Counted from the first letter of the stretch, positions 47,574 through 62,500 are shown. The stretch is DNA of 64,000 nt from Undaria pinnatifida (GCA_012845835.1 JABAKD010000002.1:6019106-6083105), one strand, 5' to 3'. The notes: a model not told the origin generated them from the letters alone. Program-made: numbers and translations.

Positions 47574-50500
47574 GTGACTGACTTGAGTGACTGGGACTCT
47601 TGCAAGGTGGGGGGACGGGGGTGGGAGGGGTTTTAGAATTTTCAAGCTGAGGGAGGGGAGGGGTAGGCGCCCGGCAACGCGGCGAGTTCTGCATGCGGGG
47701 TAAGGCGGGTTGCTTTGGGGTCAGATCGAGGCAGTACCCGGTGTGGAGGAGCGTGTTGTTTTGCGGAGGAATGGACGCGTCTCTCACACACGGCGCGGCT
47801 CCAAGCAGCAGTCTATGCAGCTCCATCAGGCGAGGGGCAAATGCCATTGAAAAGCGAGCCGACAAGCAACCAGACTGATCAGTGGTCAGACCTTCTGCAG
47901 ACGACTGCAAGAAGTCGCGTAGACGTGCATGCCGGACGTATCATGTTGTGTATGTCTGTAATGCTGAGTTTTGCATGTTGCCGTGAAACATATCGATGAG
48001 ATAGAGCTCGAATGGAGGATGCAATGGCCGCATATTATCAAAATATAAGAATGCAAAGCGTGCAAGAAAGCACCGTCCAGCCTGAGCCTATCTGGGACGC
48101 CGCGAGCCCCGGCTTGCTTTCGCTCTCTCTGATCTGCCTCGCTGATGTGCTGGTGTGGCTGCTCAGTAAGAAACATGGTACGGGTACCTGGTATTCATAC
48201 TCGTAAAATGCAAGTCTGTCTCGAGTGTACTTGTACACCAGTTACACTCGTGCGTTTTTTTTCGTGCGGCAGCCATGAAGCCCACAACATCCTGCTGTTT
48301 GTCACCCAGCTTCTCCCGTGCAGGACCCTGTACACATCAGTAGTGCACAAACTTACAGCAGTACTTTTAATACGGTACGTACGAGTACTCACGTTCTATT
48401 AATAGTACTCGTACTTGCTCGCACCTACAGCAGTAGTATTCGTACGCAAGCGGTGAGCGACGGTGCGACGGTCGACCGTGGCGTCATAGACTAAGCCGGT
48501 AGCAGTGCAAGCTGTAACCTGATAGCGTCTGAACTACGAATTGGGTTCATATTTTTTCACAACGGTACGTTAGGTAAGGTATACGTATACCCGGGTAAGT
48601 TTTTGAGGTCGTACCTAACGTACAGAAAACTTAGGCAAGGCATGGACAGCCGTACCCAACGTACTAACACCTACGAGTCGTTTCTAACGACCAAACGAAA
48701 TCTCCAAAGAACTTGCTATTTTGGCAAGAAAAAATTGGCAACACTTTCCAAAAAGACGACAAACTTGCTATCGTGAAACACTGCGTATTTGGCAAGTTTT
48801 TGGATGTTTGGCAGTTTTGTCATCATAACGCCCTCAGATTTTATTTAAACCCCTCGCAGCATCAGCAGCAGCAGGGAGCCAACGGCACGCCCACGCTCCC
48901 ACGCTCTCTATGGAGTAAATACTGGCGCAGAAAGGACTCCAGGCACAGTCCATGTACCTCAGAGGTTGGCAGTCCTTCCGGCCCGGCCAAATTCGCCTGG
49001 AAAAAGCTGGGGCGGCTGCTGTTTGTGATGATATTTCAGCCCCAGCTCAACACGACGCCTATGTGGCATCTACGCAGACCTCACGGCCACTGTCGCCAGC
49101 CCTATCATAGCTGCTGCCTATGACACCGTGTATCCTCCGTACCTCCCGCTATTACAGAAGTTAGAGCAACTCTAGCATCGGGCGCCGTGGCGTGGTCTGG
49201 TTTGTACAACCTTCCGTTGGCGTTATTGGCCTAGAATGGCAAATATATAATATAAAAAATGAAAATACACTCCAGCTGTGAGATCGAAGATTTCGTCGAA
49301 ACTCATCTTTGCAAGCTGTGTGTGATACTCCGATCGCGCGCATTACGAGTTGTGTGTCCTCATTAAGGATATAGGTCGGCGACTCCCCTTACAACTACAG
49401 TGTAGCTATCAGGGTCAACAGGGTGATTTTAGTCAGTCTGTGCGCAGAAACTATAAAACCCATTTCTGCGGGGGACAAAATCTGACAGCTGTGGAGGGAA
49501 ATGTATCCTTTTATCAAGTGAATCTTGTAAGTCGAATAACCGGTGAGGGGTGGATGGCAAATCTCACTTTCCAAAAACTTGTCAACGAAGCGGAACGGAA
49601 ATATCCTACAAAAACTTGGACACGTTTTTTACTATGTTGGCAAAAGTCCAAATTTCCAAATACTTGCCAAATTGGCAAGAAACTTTCCAAAAAAGTGTCA
49701 TTAGAAATGACCCTTACAGCTAGTAGGTACTTGTAGGGCGTCAGGATCCGCACTTGACGTATCTACAACTTACACTGGAGGTAAAGTGTAGAGGTCGCCC
49801 CAGGGCTCGTACCTAAACCCGGGTAATTCGTCGACGGCACTGCTTCTTTTTGTTTCACACTTCTAGTTTCCAGCTTCTGGACAAGCCGTGGCCACAGGTG
49901 TCGTCCCTTGTCCCCCCGGGTTCTTGCCTTCAATTTTTTTATCGCGCATGGTGTTCAGCAATCCCTCTGCTCGTCGGTTTTTCATCGAGTGTTCCTAACT
50001 CACGCGGTCGCGCTTTCCGCGAGTCAATTTGTGCACAAGAAAAGGTCCCCACGAATTTCCTACCCATACCCTGGTAAGTATTGAAGCGGCGTACCTATCG
50101 TACCTAACACTTGACTAAGGTGTCGAAGTTCGTTTCTCACGTACCTAACACTTACGTAAGGTATCGGGGTCCGTACCTAACGTACCTAATAGTTACGTGA
50201 GGTATTGAGGTCACCCCAAGACTATACCCGGGTATTCATTGACAGGCATACACCTTTACCCGGGTAAGTATTGAAGCGCCGTACCTATCGTGCCTAAAAC
50301 GTAGGTAAGGTATCGTCGTCCGTACCTACAATAAGTGCGGGTACGGGTACGTACCCGGGTAAGTACCCAACGTCAAATTGGTGGGGCTCGGCAATGAAAC
50401 AGTACGTGCTGGCAGTAGTAATCTACTAGCAGCAGCTATCTACGACTGGGCCTCGCTGCTAGTATATTTTTTCTGACGTTCATCCAAGAAACGCGACAAT

Positions 50501-53500
50501 CTTTTTTTAACAAGACACCATGGCCTGTGTTTTTAAGGGTGGCAGCTTATTGCAAAACCATCGCGATGGAGTGACATATGTACATTGCCAGAGTACACGA
50601 ACCACGCCTGACGAGCCCCTTCTCGTCGACAACGCTTCGGCACGGCAAAGTAATCGACGGCTTTTGTAGTCTCCGCTGGCATATCGTACACGTCCTGCGC
50701 GTCCCCGTTCATCCTGTGAACGAGGTTGGGAGTGATCAAGGTGACTGCTGTCTTGCCCGGGGCGACTGCAATCACCTCTCGATCGAGAGCTGGCTCGGGA
50801 CCATCCTGCGAGCTGGCTCCCTTCCTCGGTGAAGCTTGGCTCTCGTGGTTTCCACCAGATGTTTCGGTCATCGTCCACGCTGCTTCTCTACCCCCTGGGT
50901 TGGGCACGTCTGGGCGACGGTTGCCCTGGGTGTGTCCCAGGTGGCAGGTGGCCTGGGTGTGTGGGGGGTAGACCGCATATCTAATAACTTCCTTTGCGAA
51001 ATTGTTTACTTTTTCGGCTCGCAGTTGACGTCATGAGTACTTCAGATGACGTACGCATTTCGAGTAAGGTATTTGAGCTCCTAACCATACCCGCCTATTT
51101 CGTATACGGGTATACCTGTACCCGGGTACGTATTGGGGGGACGTACCTACCGCTTAGGCAAGGTATCGAGGCCCGCACCTAACGTACGTGGCACTTAGGT
51201 GAGGTATCGGGGTTCGTACCTAACGTACGTAAAACTTATGTAAGGTATTGCAGTCGTCGCCAGGCTCGTACCTAGACCCGGGTATTTCGTCTGCCGGTAT
51301 ACCTATATGCGGGTAAGTGTTCGCGGCGTGCCTATCGTACCTAAACCTTAGGTAAGGTATCGTGGTCCGTAGCTGACGTACCTAACGCTTGGGAAAGTTA
51401 TCGAGACCCGTACCTAATGTACCGAAGCGTCGGGTACGGGTACGTACCCGGGTATTTCACCCGGATATACCCAAGTACGCAACTTACCTAACATACCCTT
51501 GCATATTTAACGTGTATATATGTTCAAGTAATAATTATCTAATCTATCGATCGATATCGATATCGATCGTATGTACGATACATCAGGTGTCTGGTACTAG
51601 ACGATACACGAGTAGTCGGCATCATGCAGGATTAAACTCGGACGCTGCTCTCTCAGTACCCGACAAGTACACGGTGCATGCGAGACATGAAACCAGATGT
51701 AGATACAGGTACCGTACACGAGCTGAACACTGCTGTTCAGCAATTATCGTACGAACTACGACATCAAGGTGTCTTCCGTGGGGGACGCTTTTCAAGCTCG
51801 CGTAAGTCTGCCCGCGCAAGCACGATCCGCACGTTGTGCCGGCACAGCGACCAACTAAAGTCTCACCAAGCACAGCGACTCCACATCATACTAACCAGGC
51901 CTCTGGTTGGGCAGAGTATTAGGGTCAAGGTGTGCCCGCACAGCGACCCTGAGTCTCTCCAAGCCAAGTGACCCCACATGACACAGCGAAGCAGACATCT
52001 AGTCATGGTCGAGGGTTCGGGCTCGGGTTAGCTTTGCGGTGCGAAATTGGGGCTGGGCGTGGGGTAGTAGCGGACGTTAACCGTAAACTATCTCACCTTC
52101 GTGGCATAATCCTGCACAATCTCGCAACGAAACACTTTCATGCCTCTTTGGAACAGCGTGATTTATGCGGGCTCAAGATGAGGGCCGAGCTTACACGGGC
52201 CGATCTACGGAGGAGGCTGGTGCTTTTCTCCTTTGTTCACGTGGCAATGGCATTATTTAACGTCACGTAAAAACAGTGCGCTACACGTACTGTATTTATT
52301 CATATTGTGTATGAATCAGGCGCTGTTCTGTGTTTTTGGTATTTTGCTCCTATGACACCAAGCACCAGGTAGCACCCACAAATTGTTGTATATGTGTACG
52401 GCAATCACGCGCACAAGTATGAAGTGCTTGCCAGATATGAAACCAGATGCAGACACCGATACCACACACCAGCTGGGTATCGTCTAGTACTGCTTACTCG
52501 GCATTATATTATACCACTGATGCTCCACTGCTACAAGGTCTGCTTATGTGCCGGCTGCACTGCTGGGACGTACGTAGGTGCTGCCCATATACCCTACCCT
52601 TGACTGTTGCCTACCAGGCGCGCTCTCAAAGTAGCATATGTTTATTTCAAGGCATGCTCCTTTCCCTCTAGCGTAACGTAGGGTTTCGTGAAATAAGTGT
52701 TTGATTGCTCCTTGCTTGAGGATTGTTTTACTTACGCGTGCTCCGATGTTTGTTACTGCAGCAGCATTGGCCCACGAATGACAAATGGCCTAATAAGAAC
52801 GCTGGGCTCGTTTTTTTGTGGAGGGGGGGGGGGTGTACTCAGTTTGTGCATGGCCGTGGTCGTATGACCATAGATCCTCGCATCCCTACTATGCTGGGAC
52901 GGAGCACGTCGGGTTTTCACCAACCAGGCAGACATTGCTTGCACCAAGCGCGAAGCGCCGTGAGGTGTTCGACGAGTTGCATGATGGGTAGACTGCATCC
53001 TTCCAGTAACCGCACGCAAGATGGACTTCGGCACCTTGTGCCAACTTTCTTGCTTATGGATGACAGCGCCTATGAGTTACTTTGTTTTCTGGTGTGATCA
53101 CTCCGAGACAGCAATGGGTATTACTATGTAACTGCCTCGTGGGTGCCTTGCCATATTCACACTACGCGATGCGATCATTCCCCTTGTGCGGAGTCAGGGT
53201 TCTCCCCCCCGCACAATATGATCTACTCGGTAACCATTATGGTAACCCCCCCCAAAAAAAATAACAGTACCCTGGTTGTGTAGCTCGCGCAGTGATTGGC
53301 ATGTTTTACGGCGTCGTTGCCAACCAACGCCAACCCCAGTATACATATAATGTTTTACAGCGTCGGTGCCAATCGAAGCCAATTGTTACGTGTATATTTT
53401 AAGGCTCGTTTTTTTTGGGGGGGGGTTAAAAACTGTGGACTGAGAAATCGTGCTCAGCTTCGGGCGCTGCATTAAACAAGTAACTTCAGCAAGATATCAG

Positions 53501-56500
53501 GTATGTATTACAGCGTCGGCCGCCGACTGGGTCGGGGGCAACAACTTTGTGAGCCCCGACCACGACGGGAGAATATGTATCACAAGGGCGCAGCCTGATA
53601 CCATTGGTCTTCGTGCAGAACCCAACTAATACCGCATAACACGGACGAAAGCACGCCCCCCTTAGATAACACCCCCCCCCACATGAGCATTCCCGGTGAT
53701 ACACGTTTTTGTTCGTTTTTCGACCATCACTTTATCACCGGGGGAGGGCGTTGAACACCTCACCCCCTACGGAGGTGCGCCTGAAAACATCAAGCTTCAA
53801 AATCTTCGCTCCACCTGGTGGATACCATTCACTCACAGCACGCACCGGTATGGACACCAGCATGAAGACAATTGCTGCGCCCCATCAAAGCGGGCCTGAT
53901 TAGTCTGTGACCTGCTCCCGCGCTTACGATCACATCGTTTCCTTCCGGGATCAGCCCGCGTACATTACTGGTACTGGAATTGCCCGTATCACGTCTGCTA
54001 TCCTATTCCTATTGACGTGCCCCAAGCCCCGACTACCGGTGCCGGTACCGGTAGTAATCTCGTCCCCAATCACCGAACTTGTCGCGTGCCGTTGTACCTG
54101 TATCTCGAAAACAAGCTACAGTAGTAGTGTACAATGCTACGGCGGCGTCTTGCTCTTGGCGTGGGCTCAAAACAAACGTTCATACGAAGTGACAACAGTT
54201 AGGTTTTTAGCGGCGCAACAGCCTCCGAGGTGTTACACGGTGCGCCCCCCCCCCGCGCCCGTCCTATTAACGAGGGCATCGCCTCCCCTTCTCTCCACTC
54301 CATTCACGCCCCCACCTCACACCACCCCCACCCCAACTAATTCACGCCCCCTTCCCCTCCCACCCTCACCCACGCTAACCTCCCCGCCTCCCCTCTACCC
54401 CTTACCCTTTCCGCTCGCCCATCCCCTGCCTTTGTACATATCCCGTAATCGTACCTCCCCGACCCCCCCCGTGGCCCTTGCCTCTTACCCCCTTCCTTTC
54501 TAACTCTTAGTCCTACCTCTAAACCCTCACACAACTCTACCCATTACCCCCCTACGGTTTTTCCCTACTCCGACTCGTACCCGCTACACCATCCTTACCT
54601 TTTACCTCTAGCCCTACCCCCGTCCCCCCGCAGCACGTGTGCATGAAGGGCCGGGCCGAGTTTAAGATGTCCATGCAGCGAGAGGCTCAGTGTATCAAGG
54701 ACTGCCTCACCTTTTCCGGCCCCCCCGACCCCTTGAGGGGGGAGGAGATTTATCGAAAGTGAGTTCCGCCTGTTGTTTTGTGTTGGATTCACGTCCCATC
54801 AATGTTTTCTGGGTACGTGAGTGCGTAGCTTCTGCTGTTCTTTTGGTGTGCATGTGATACGGGATGGGATACCTGCGGCTCCCCGTGAATGCGTTCCCTT
54901 TGCGTGCTGGTATTGCGATACTGCGATACACGTGTTGCATTGTACCTGTACTTTTTTTTTCTGGTATCGAGATGCTTCCTTAGTCGTTTTGTGTTGGCCA
55001 CAGGCTGCATCTCAGGCGAACGAGCTAGTGTGGGAACGTCATCACCAGCAAACATGATATAAATAATGATGTTCGTGTCCGTCCTCGCCATGGAATTAAT
55101 CGTGCATCGAATCAATTGGGTTTCGATGCTGCTGTTTCGGCTTTTTTGTGTGTCAGCTGTTCATCCTCGTCATGCAGTACATGCATTGACGAGCGGAGGA
55201 TTTCGGGGCTTTTTTTTTGTCGTGGCATGTTTTGTGTTTGCGTCTATCCTCGTCGTGAAATTTATGCGCTCATTAATAAAGTGTTTCATTATTTGTATTG
55301 ACACGTTTTTGTTTGCGTCCGTCCTTTCCGTGAAATTCGTTTGGTTTACGAACATATTTTTGGACCACCTATACCAAAAACTTCAAATAGAAAGGGCGGC
55401 ATAACAATACACTGTTAGCGTGCGACATACGGCAGTTTCATGGTACGGCGCATGCCGTACGCGTCCTTGCATTGAAGTCGGACAATACAGAGCTCCGCCC
55501 CCTGACTCTAGCAACCCCCATTACTTGATTTGGCTATTGCGGCAATGGTAATTTTTTCCCGCATTTTTTTCCCGTTGAAGTCTTGAAATGGTTAATAAAT
55601 GAATGGGCTACCGTGTACCGTTGTTTGTGTTTCGGCGTGCAGGGTGCGGGAGGCGGCGAAGGACACCCTGGAAGCGGTCTTCGCCGAGGGTCCTCCCACC
55701 GCGTTGAGTGCTCAGCCGCGGTGAGTGGTGTTAGTGGTGGTGGACGTGATGGTCGGGAGCGGGGTGGGAGGGTGCGCGGAAGAGGCGGAGAAAGAGATAG
55801 GCAGAGAGGAAGGAAAGGAGGGAGGGGGAGAGGCGTATACAGAGGAGGGGAATCTTGTGGCGGTATTGGTGTGATTGTGGTGGTGTTGGTTTTGGTGTTG
55901 GCGGTGGTTGTGATAGTAGTGTGTGGGAGATAAGGTGACACGCAGGCAGAGAGAGATGCAGAAAGACAAGGAGGTTGTTGTTGATGTTGTTCGTGGTGGT
56001 GTGTGTGAGAGATGTATACAGACGGACAGCGAGCATTGACAAGAGAAGGGAAGGGAGTCAAAGTTGGTTGTTAATGCTGTGATTGTTGTTGACTGCGTCC
56101 GTGGTGGAGATGGTGAGAGGGTTCTGGTGCTGGGGGTGGTGGCCGTGGAGGTGGTTGTGGCAGTCGTGGTGATGGTGATACGTTCTTTTTCTTGCAGCTG
56201 GTGCTGTTCTTACTGGCCGTTTCACTGTTGTGTTGGCATTTTTTGAGTCTCCTCCGATTTGCGTGTGTCCGTTTTTCGCCTTATTTCCTTTGGTTTTTCT
56301 TACCGCTGTTGCTGTTTCTTGCTGGCGGTCTCGCTGTTGTTTCTGCCTTTTCGAGTCTCCTCCGTCTGCATGTGTCGGTTTTCCGCCTTTCCTTTCATTT
56401 TTGCTTTGTGCCTTAGTTTCCCCTCTTCCTTCTCGCTGGGGACCCCCCCCCCCCCCGATACCCCTCGCTCCCCGCTCAACCCTCCGCCCTCATCCTGTCC

Positions 56501-59500
56501 CCCACTAATATCTAGCCGGCCGTCCCTCCCGATCCCCACCTCCCCCCTCCCCGCCCTCCTCCCCTGCCTTCCTATTCTAACCGGCCGCCCATCCCCTCTG
56601 CCCTTATCCCTCACTCGCTCCACCCCTCCCCCCGCCCCGTTACTCCTCGCCCCCCCCCCCCCCCCCCCCCCCCCCCCCCACCGCCCCCGCTACAGATACG
56701 CCTCCGGAAACCGCATCGAAGGGTTCGGGTCGGTGGCGCCAGGCGGGGGCCCAACCGACGGTTACAACTCTAATAATAACGGTTCAGGATATCCTTACGG
56801 AGGATCCGGTGGCGGCGGGTACGAAGGTTACGGAGGTGGTTACGATGGTGGTTACGGAGGAGGCGGTGGAGGGGGCCGGGGGGGGATGGTGGAGACGGGG
56901 AGCAGGGCAATGGGCGCGGTGGGATCGGCTGTGGGATCAGCCGTAGGAAAGGCTGTAGGCGCGATACGGGGCCGCGGGGGGGGCGGGGGCGGCGGTCTCG
57001 CGAGCGCGGGTTCGGGGTATGGGGCAGGGGGAGGGGGGGTTGGGGGGGGGGGTGGCCCGTATGTAGGCGGCGGCGGGGGAAGTTATGCTGGCCCGGGCGG
57101 TGGAGGGGGCGCAGGCGGGGGCGGGGGCGGCTCTGGAATGCAGGGGATGGGGAACTATGATCCGTCCAAGGTACGATGTATGATACGCCACAGACCGACC
57201 CAAATCCTGCTATGTTGATCACGCTCTTCGCTCATTGAGGCTGTTTTGGGGGCTCGGGTGAGGGTGCGTGATGACGAAAAATGAAAGTGATAACACCCCC
57301 CACAAAAACAAGTGAACGCTAAACCTGAGAGGTGGGAGTTTTGCACGTATTCAGAAGCGTACACTTTTTTTTCGTACCAGATATATTAAACGTAGTTGTA
57401 TGGTACTTGGTTCTATTTTGCCGTCCCTGTCTACAGTCCACAATAGGTCGACAAAGTAAGCAACGCCTGTCGGGTCGATGAAAACCCGACGTGCTCCGTC
57501 ATGGCTTTGTAGGGATGCGGGGTTTATGGTTCTATGGTCTACGGTCATGCGTGATGCGAGTCCCCCCTGACACGCGCTAAGGTAGAGGTGCCCTTTTTTT
57601 TTTAGCCTCCTAAACTTAACGCATTCACTGCTGGAAAGCCTTTGTTTTGACAAATTTACTTCAAGTTAGTATGAGGAGGGATTCCGGGGCTCCTAAGGGG
57701 TTCAACTTAACCCCTTTGCGATTTGAGTTGCAAAAATTGACGAAAGTAACTGACGATTGAAGCATCGGCCACACGAAGCAATCCGAGCTGCTGGTGTAGT
57801 AGTACCAGGTGTGTTCGAGCTGCGACGTAAGGAGCTGTGTGAGGGAAGCAGGCGTGAGGCATGACGATACTCGACTTTGCCTCACGCTTTTCCTGGGCGC
57901 TTGATTTTATCGCGCTCTTCGCTTTTTGGTCTGTATACTACAATCAAGATATAACCAAGCCCCAAAAAGGGTTAAGGAGCTCCGCACCTCACACCAAGAA
58001 GTGATTTTGAGACAATTTTAAGTTCCACCCGACGAACAAACTACCATGGCCTATTATTAACAGTAGGTATGCACGAAAAGTAATATTGCAGAACGAGAAT
58101 GACAAAAATTTCAACGATTTTGGGTCACTGCTGTCTGTATTATCGTACTCGTAGGTATTATTATGAAAGAACGGCGACACCCTACGTACAACAGTGTAGA
58201 CTAAACTATACACTCGTTTGGGCGGGTCGGTGTCGCTCGCTGTGTTCCTTGTGGGGTGGTTTATTTTTGTTATCTTGTGTCCCCACCGTTTTCAACCTGC
58301 GATAGATTCCCCCGGGGATGTCAAGCCAGCCACGTTCCGAAGGGGAACCTTGCATGGACCAGGGGAGCACTATTACGGAGATCCATTGTTAACAGGGGTA
58401 AATGCCTTATCATGTGGCAAAAAATTCACCGGAAATTTCTCATAATTTTCGCAATATCTCGGCCAGAACATCATATACTTCGAAGTATATATTATTTTTG
58501 CGCCGTGACCGAAAGGCCTATGCGAACAATCCAAGCTATCGTTTACCGTCATGGACGAAGAATTGATTTGACAGAGTTATGACCCCATAGGCATTAAATG
58601 ACCCCTGTTGACTATGGATTTCCGTAATACGAACTTTACAAGTTGTCCATCGCGCTTTTCACTTAGTTTGGAGGAGCCAAACGGGGTTACTAAGACCAAT
58701 TTAAAAAATGTTGAAGAAATCCAGTCATTTCCTTGATTCGCACAGAAATGTAACATTTGGTCATGCATGGTAAGTATTGTAATACGCTGTCATTTTCAGT
58801 TTGTTTTTTACTCATGAAAACTTGCTGAAAACGGGCGACCGGTGTATTGCGCAGCTTGCAAAGATGAGTATCGACCCTGAATTTGTCGAATGCACAGCTG
58901 AGTTTTGTTTGTAATATTTTTGTAAATTCGCAACGCTCCGATTTGTTTTTTTTTTTAACCTTCGGGTATGGCTCCGTTGTCTCTTTTTGTGCGCTCCCCT
59001 TTATAGACCTAATCATCTGTATGAATACAAGGTATGGTGTTGGAAGTGGTGGGAGGATGCTTTCGATGCCGGGCTAGTCTAAAGTGCAAAACAATTGTAT
59101 GCGTTGTATGTACGAATGGCGCGTACGTATAAAATAGCATGCACCATCGTATGCTGTACGCTCACACATATCCCAACACGGATAAAGCAGCACTTTTCAT
59201 CTGTTTTTGGTTTTATACCTGTGTTCCAGAAGAGGTTGTTCTTTTTTTCTGCCCGCAGTCACTATCGCCCCAGCCGCTGTCGAAGAAGGGAGCAGAAAGG
59301 GAATAGGGAAAACACACTTCCAGGGCGTTTTTGTTGGCGCTGTTTTGGGGAGCTAGGGGGCTTGTGGGCGAAAGAGGGAGGAGTTGCGGTGAAGAGATCG
59401 ATGCTGCCTATACTCGTTCCCGCTGGTGACACGCTTTCCCATCCTCTTTTTAAGCATGGAGCGGTGGCTTTGCCAAAGCGAAACGAAACGATTGAGACCG

Positions 59501-62500
59501 ACTGGAACCTAACCCAGTCCACTCCAACCCAGCCCAATCCAACTAATCCAACTAAACCGCACCCAACCCAATCCGACCGAACTCAACCCAACCCAACCCA
59601 ACAACCCAACCCAACCCAACCCAACCCAACCAAACCCAACCCAACCCAACCCAACCCAACCCAACCCAACCCAACCCAACCCAACCCAATCCAACCAGCC
59701 TCCAAACCACAACGAATAATATCAATAACACGAAACAAAACGAATCGTATCATATCTAACCAAACCAAGCCAAACGGAACAAAACACCCGCTGCAATATC
59801 TAAATGCCAATCGAGGCAAGATCCCAATTTCAACGTACCCCAACCCGAAGCCCAAACGTCGAACCAAACCTAAACCCCCCGCAATGTCTATGGATCAAGC
59901 AAGACATGATTCCTTCCCAACCCAACCCAAACGCCAAACCAAACGAAAAACCAAACCCAACACACACAAAACCCAACTAAACCAGCCCCAAACCCGCTGC
60001 AATAGCTATCGGCCAATCAGGATGAGATCTGGCTGGAACGTGTCTACCCCCCTACCCAAACCCAACAAAACCGAACCAAACCAAACCAAACCAAACCAAA
60101 CCAAACCAAACCAAACCAAACCAAACCCAACGACACTAGACCAAAACCGAAGCCAACACCAAAAGAAAACCAGATCTAAGCTTCCGTTATACCAAACCAA
60201 ACCAAACCCAACGACACCAGACCAAAACCGAAGCCAACACCAATAGAAAACCAGGCCTAAGCCTCCGTTATTTCCCATTGACCAACCAGGAAAATCCGTG
60301 TTTGGAGTGGACGATCGAAACCATGAACCCAACCCAACCACGTCCAACCCGACCCAACCCAACCCAATGCAACGCAACGATTGCCAACCGAACTGCACCA
60401 GACAAACTCCAAAACAAAAACAAAACCAAAACCAAAAACAAAAACAAACTAAACCAAACCTAGCTCGCCACTGTTTTCCATTGGCCAAACAGGACAAGAC
60501 CTGGCTTGAGCGGACGAGCGAAACCGTCAAGGGCTCCGTCGGCACGGGAATCGGGGCCGTACAGCGCCGGCTGGGGAGGGGGACGGGCGGGGTGGACTCG
60601 GGGTACATGTCGCACAACGGAGGGGACAACAGCGTAAGTGCATCGCGGCCGGGGGAAGAGCGATCCCCCTCTTGTTTGGAAATGGTTGTGCGTGGTGGTG
60701 GTGTGGAGGGGGGGGCAGCTCGTCGAGTTTGGTGGAGGGGTTCACTGCGGAGGGGGGCAAGGGGTCTGGACGGTGAATTTAAGCGGCGCGCACTATGATG
60801 TCAGCAGGAAGTGGTGTTTGCTGGTTGTGTTTCGTTGGACTATCCTTAGCTACTGGCTGCCACACACCACATTACTGCACGCGCGACGGCTGTCACACTT
60901 TTCTTTTTTCTTGGCTGGGTTCCTTGCTATTTTTGGTTGAGCACCTGTCTGTTTTGTAGTTTTACAAGTTTTAGCTGTTGCTTCCTTGCAGTTTCAAGTG
61001 CTAGATTTTATCACACCCCGGTGCATGTTTTATTTTTGCCTTCCGCCCATCTGAGTGCCTAGCTTCCTTCCATCATCGGCTTAGCGTTATGTCGTTCGTT
61101 CATTCGATCGTTCATTCGTTCGTCCTTTGGCCCGTCCGTTCTTTTGTTTGGTATGTGCGTTTGTTTGTGCGTGTTGTCGGTTGTGCCGTCGGTCGCAGGG
61201 TTTTCCGTCCTCGTCGTACTCGAGCAACAGAGGGCCAAACGCATACCGAGGAGGCGGTAGCGATGGGGCGGGATACCGATCGGAGGTAAGCTATCGTAGA
61301 GCCATGCGTTCTGTGCGTTGGTGTGCGTGGGTGTAGGTGGGTGGGTGGGTGGGTGGATGGGTGGGTGGGTGCGTGAGTGGGTGGGTGGATGCGTGGGTGG
61401 GTGGGTGGGTGCGTGGGTGGGTGGGTGGGTGGGTGGGTGCGTGATTGTGCGGGCGTGTGCGTGTTGTGTGTGCTTACGAGTGCTGTGATTCCGGCCCACC
61501 CTATGCGTTCAATATGTTGATGCACTCAAGCCAGTATATGTACACCGCCATCACACTCCCAGTATGCTTATGGGCTTGGGATATCGTCTCAGGGTGTGTG
61601 TGCTTTTTTGCGTGTTGTTATGCTGTGCGTGTACCTGCCCCTAGATAGGTTTCCAAGTAGAGGGGGGCATGTATTCCGAAGGGAACTTCAGTATCTCTTC
61701 CCCAACTTCCCAAACCTCCCTCATCCCGTCCCGCATCTGCTCAATAAATATCCCACCCTTTTGCCGGCGCCCGCGAAAAACGAAATCGGCATGGGGTTTT
61801 ATTTGACCAGGCGGTATCAAGCGCCTACGAAAATGCGAGGGCCAGCAGTCAGGCGTACACGTCCCAATGGAACCAAGGCGCATCGAGGTATGTATGGGGT
61901 TGTGTTATGCTCTTGTGGAGTGGTTAGTTGTTGTTGCGGTGCTGTGCCCTGCTGTGCTGTAGTGGAGTGTTCCGTGCGGTGATGTGCTCTACGGCAGTGT
62001 GCAATGCTGTGGTGTTGCCCCGCTGTGATGGGGTCGCTATATTGTACGGTGTGGTGCTGTGGCTTGCCGTGTTGCTGTGCCGTTGCGATGCTGTGCCCCT
62101 GCGATGCTGTGCTATGCTGTGTTGTAGTGGAGTGTGCTGTAGTGCAATACTAGTGTGATAGCGTGCTGTGCTTTAGTGGAGTTGGATGTGCTGTCCCATG
62201 CTGCAGCGGAACTGGCTGTGCTATGCTTGTGATGTGTTGTTTGTATTGCGGTGCTGTACGGCGCTGTACTTCACGGTACTGCACTGTACCCATCCTGTGC
62301 TGATGTGGTAGCGCGCGAGTGTATTTCTTGTCTCCGTCGTGCATGTGTGTTTTGTGTGTGTGTGTTTACCGTTCGACGGCGAGATCGGTGGTAGATGGCT
62401 GTTGGTGGCGATGGATAGGTCAGTCGGCATACATACGTGGTAGGTAGGTAAGGCATGTAGGCAGGCGGTACGTCGGTCGATCGATCGGTCGGTGGCTCAA

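Noticed and set aside
47574-47606. Extension of tepsin exon 1 to a donor at AAG/GTGGGG
   Set aside because: It would add residues (VTDLSDWDSCK) not seen in the family between two segments that join smoothly without them.
56259-56695. Upstream part of a 319-codon frame leading into exon 4
   Set aside because: It translates the pyrimidine-rich intron and the C30 run; the family alignment starts at 56696.
59095-60246. 383-codon frame rich in Thr-Gln-Pro-Asn
   Set aside because: It is the CCCAA/CCAAA repeat read through, within tepsin intron 4; only the exon at 60493 has splice and family support.
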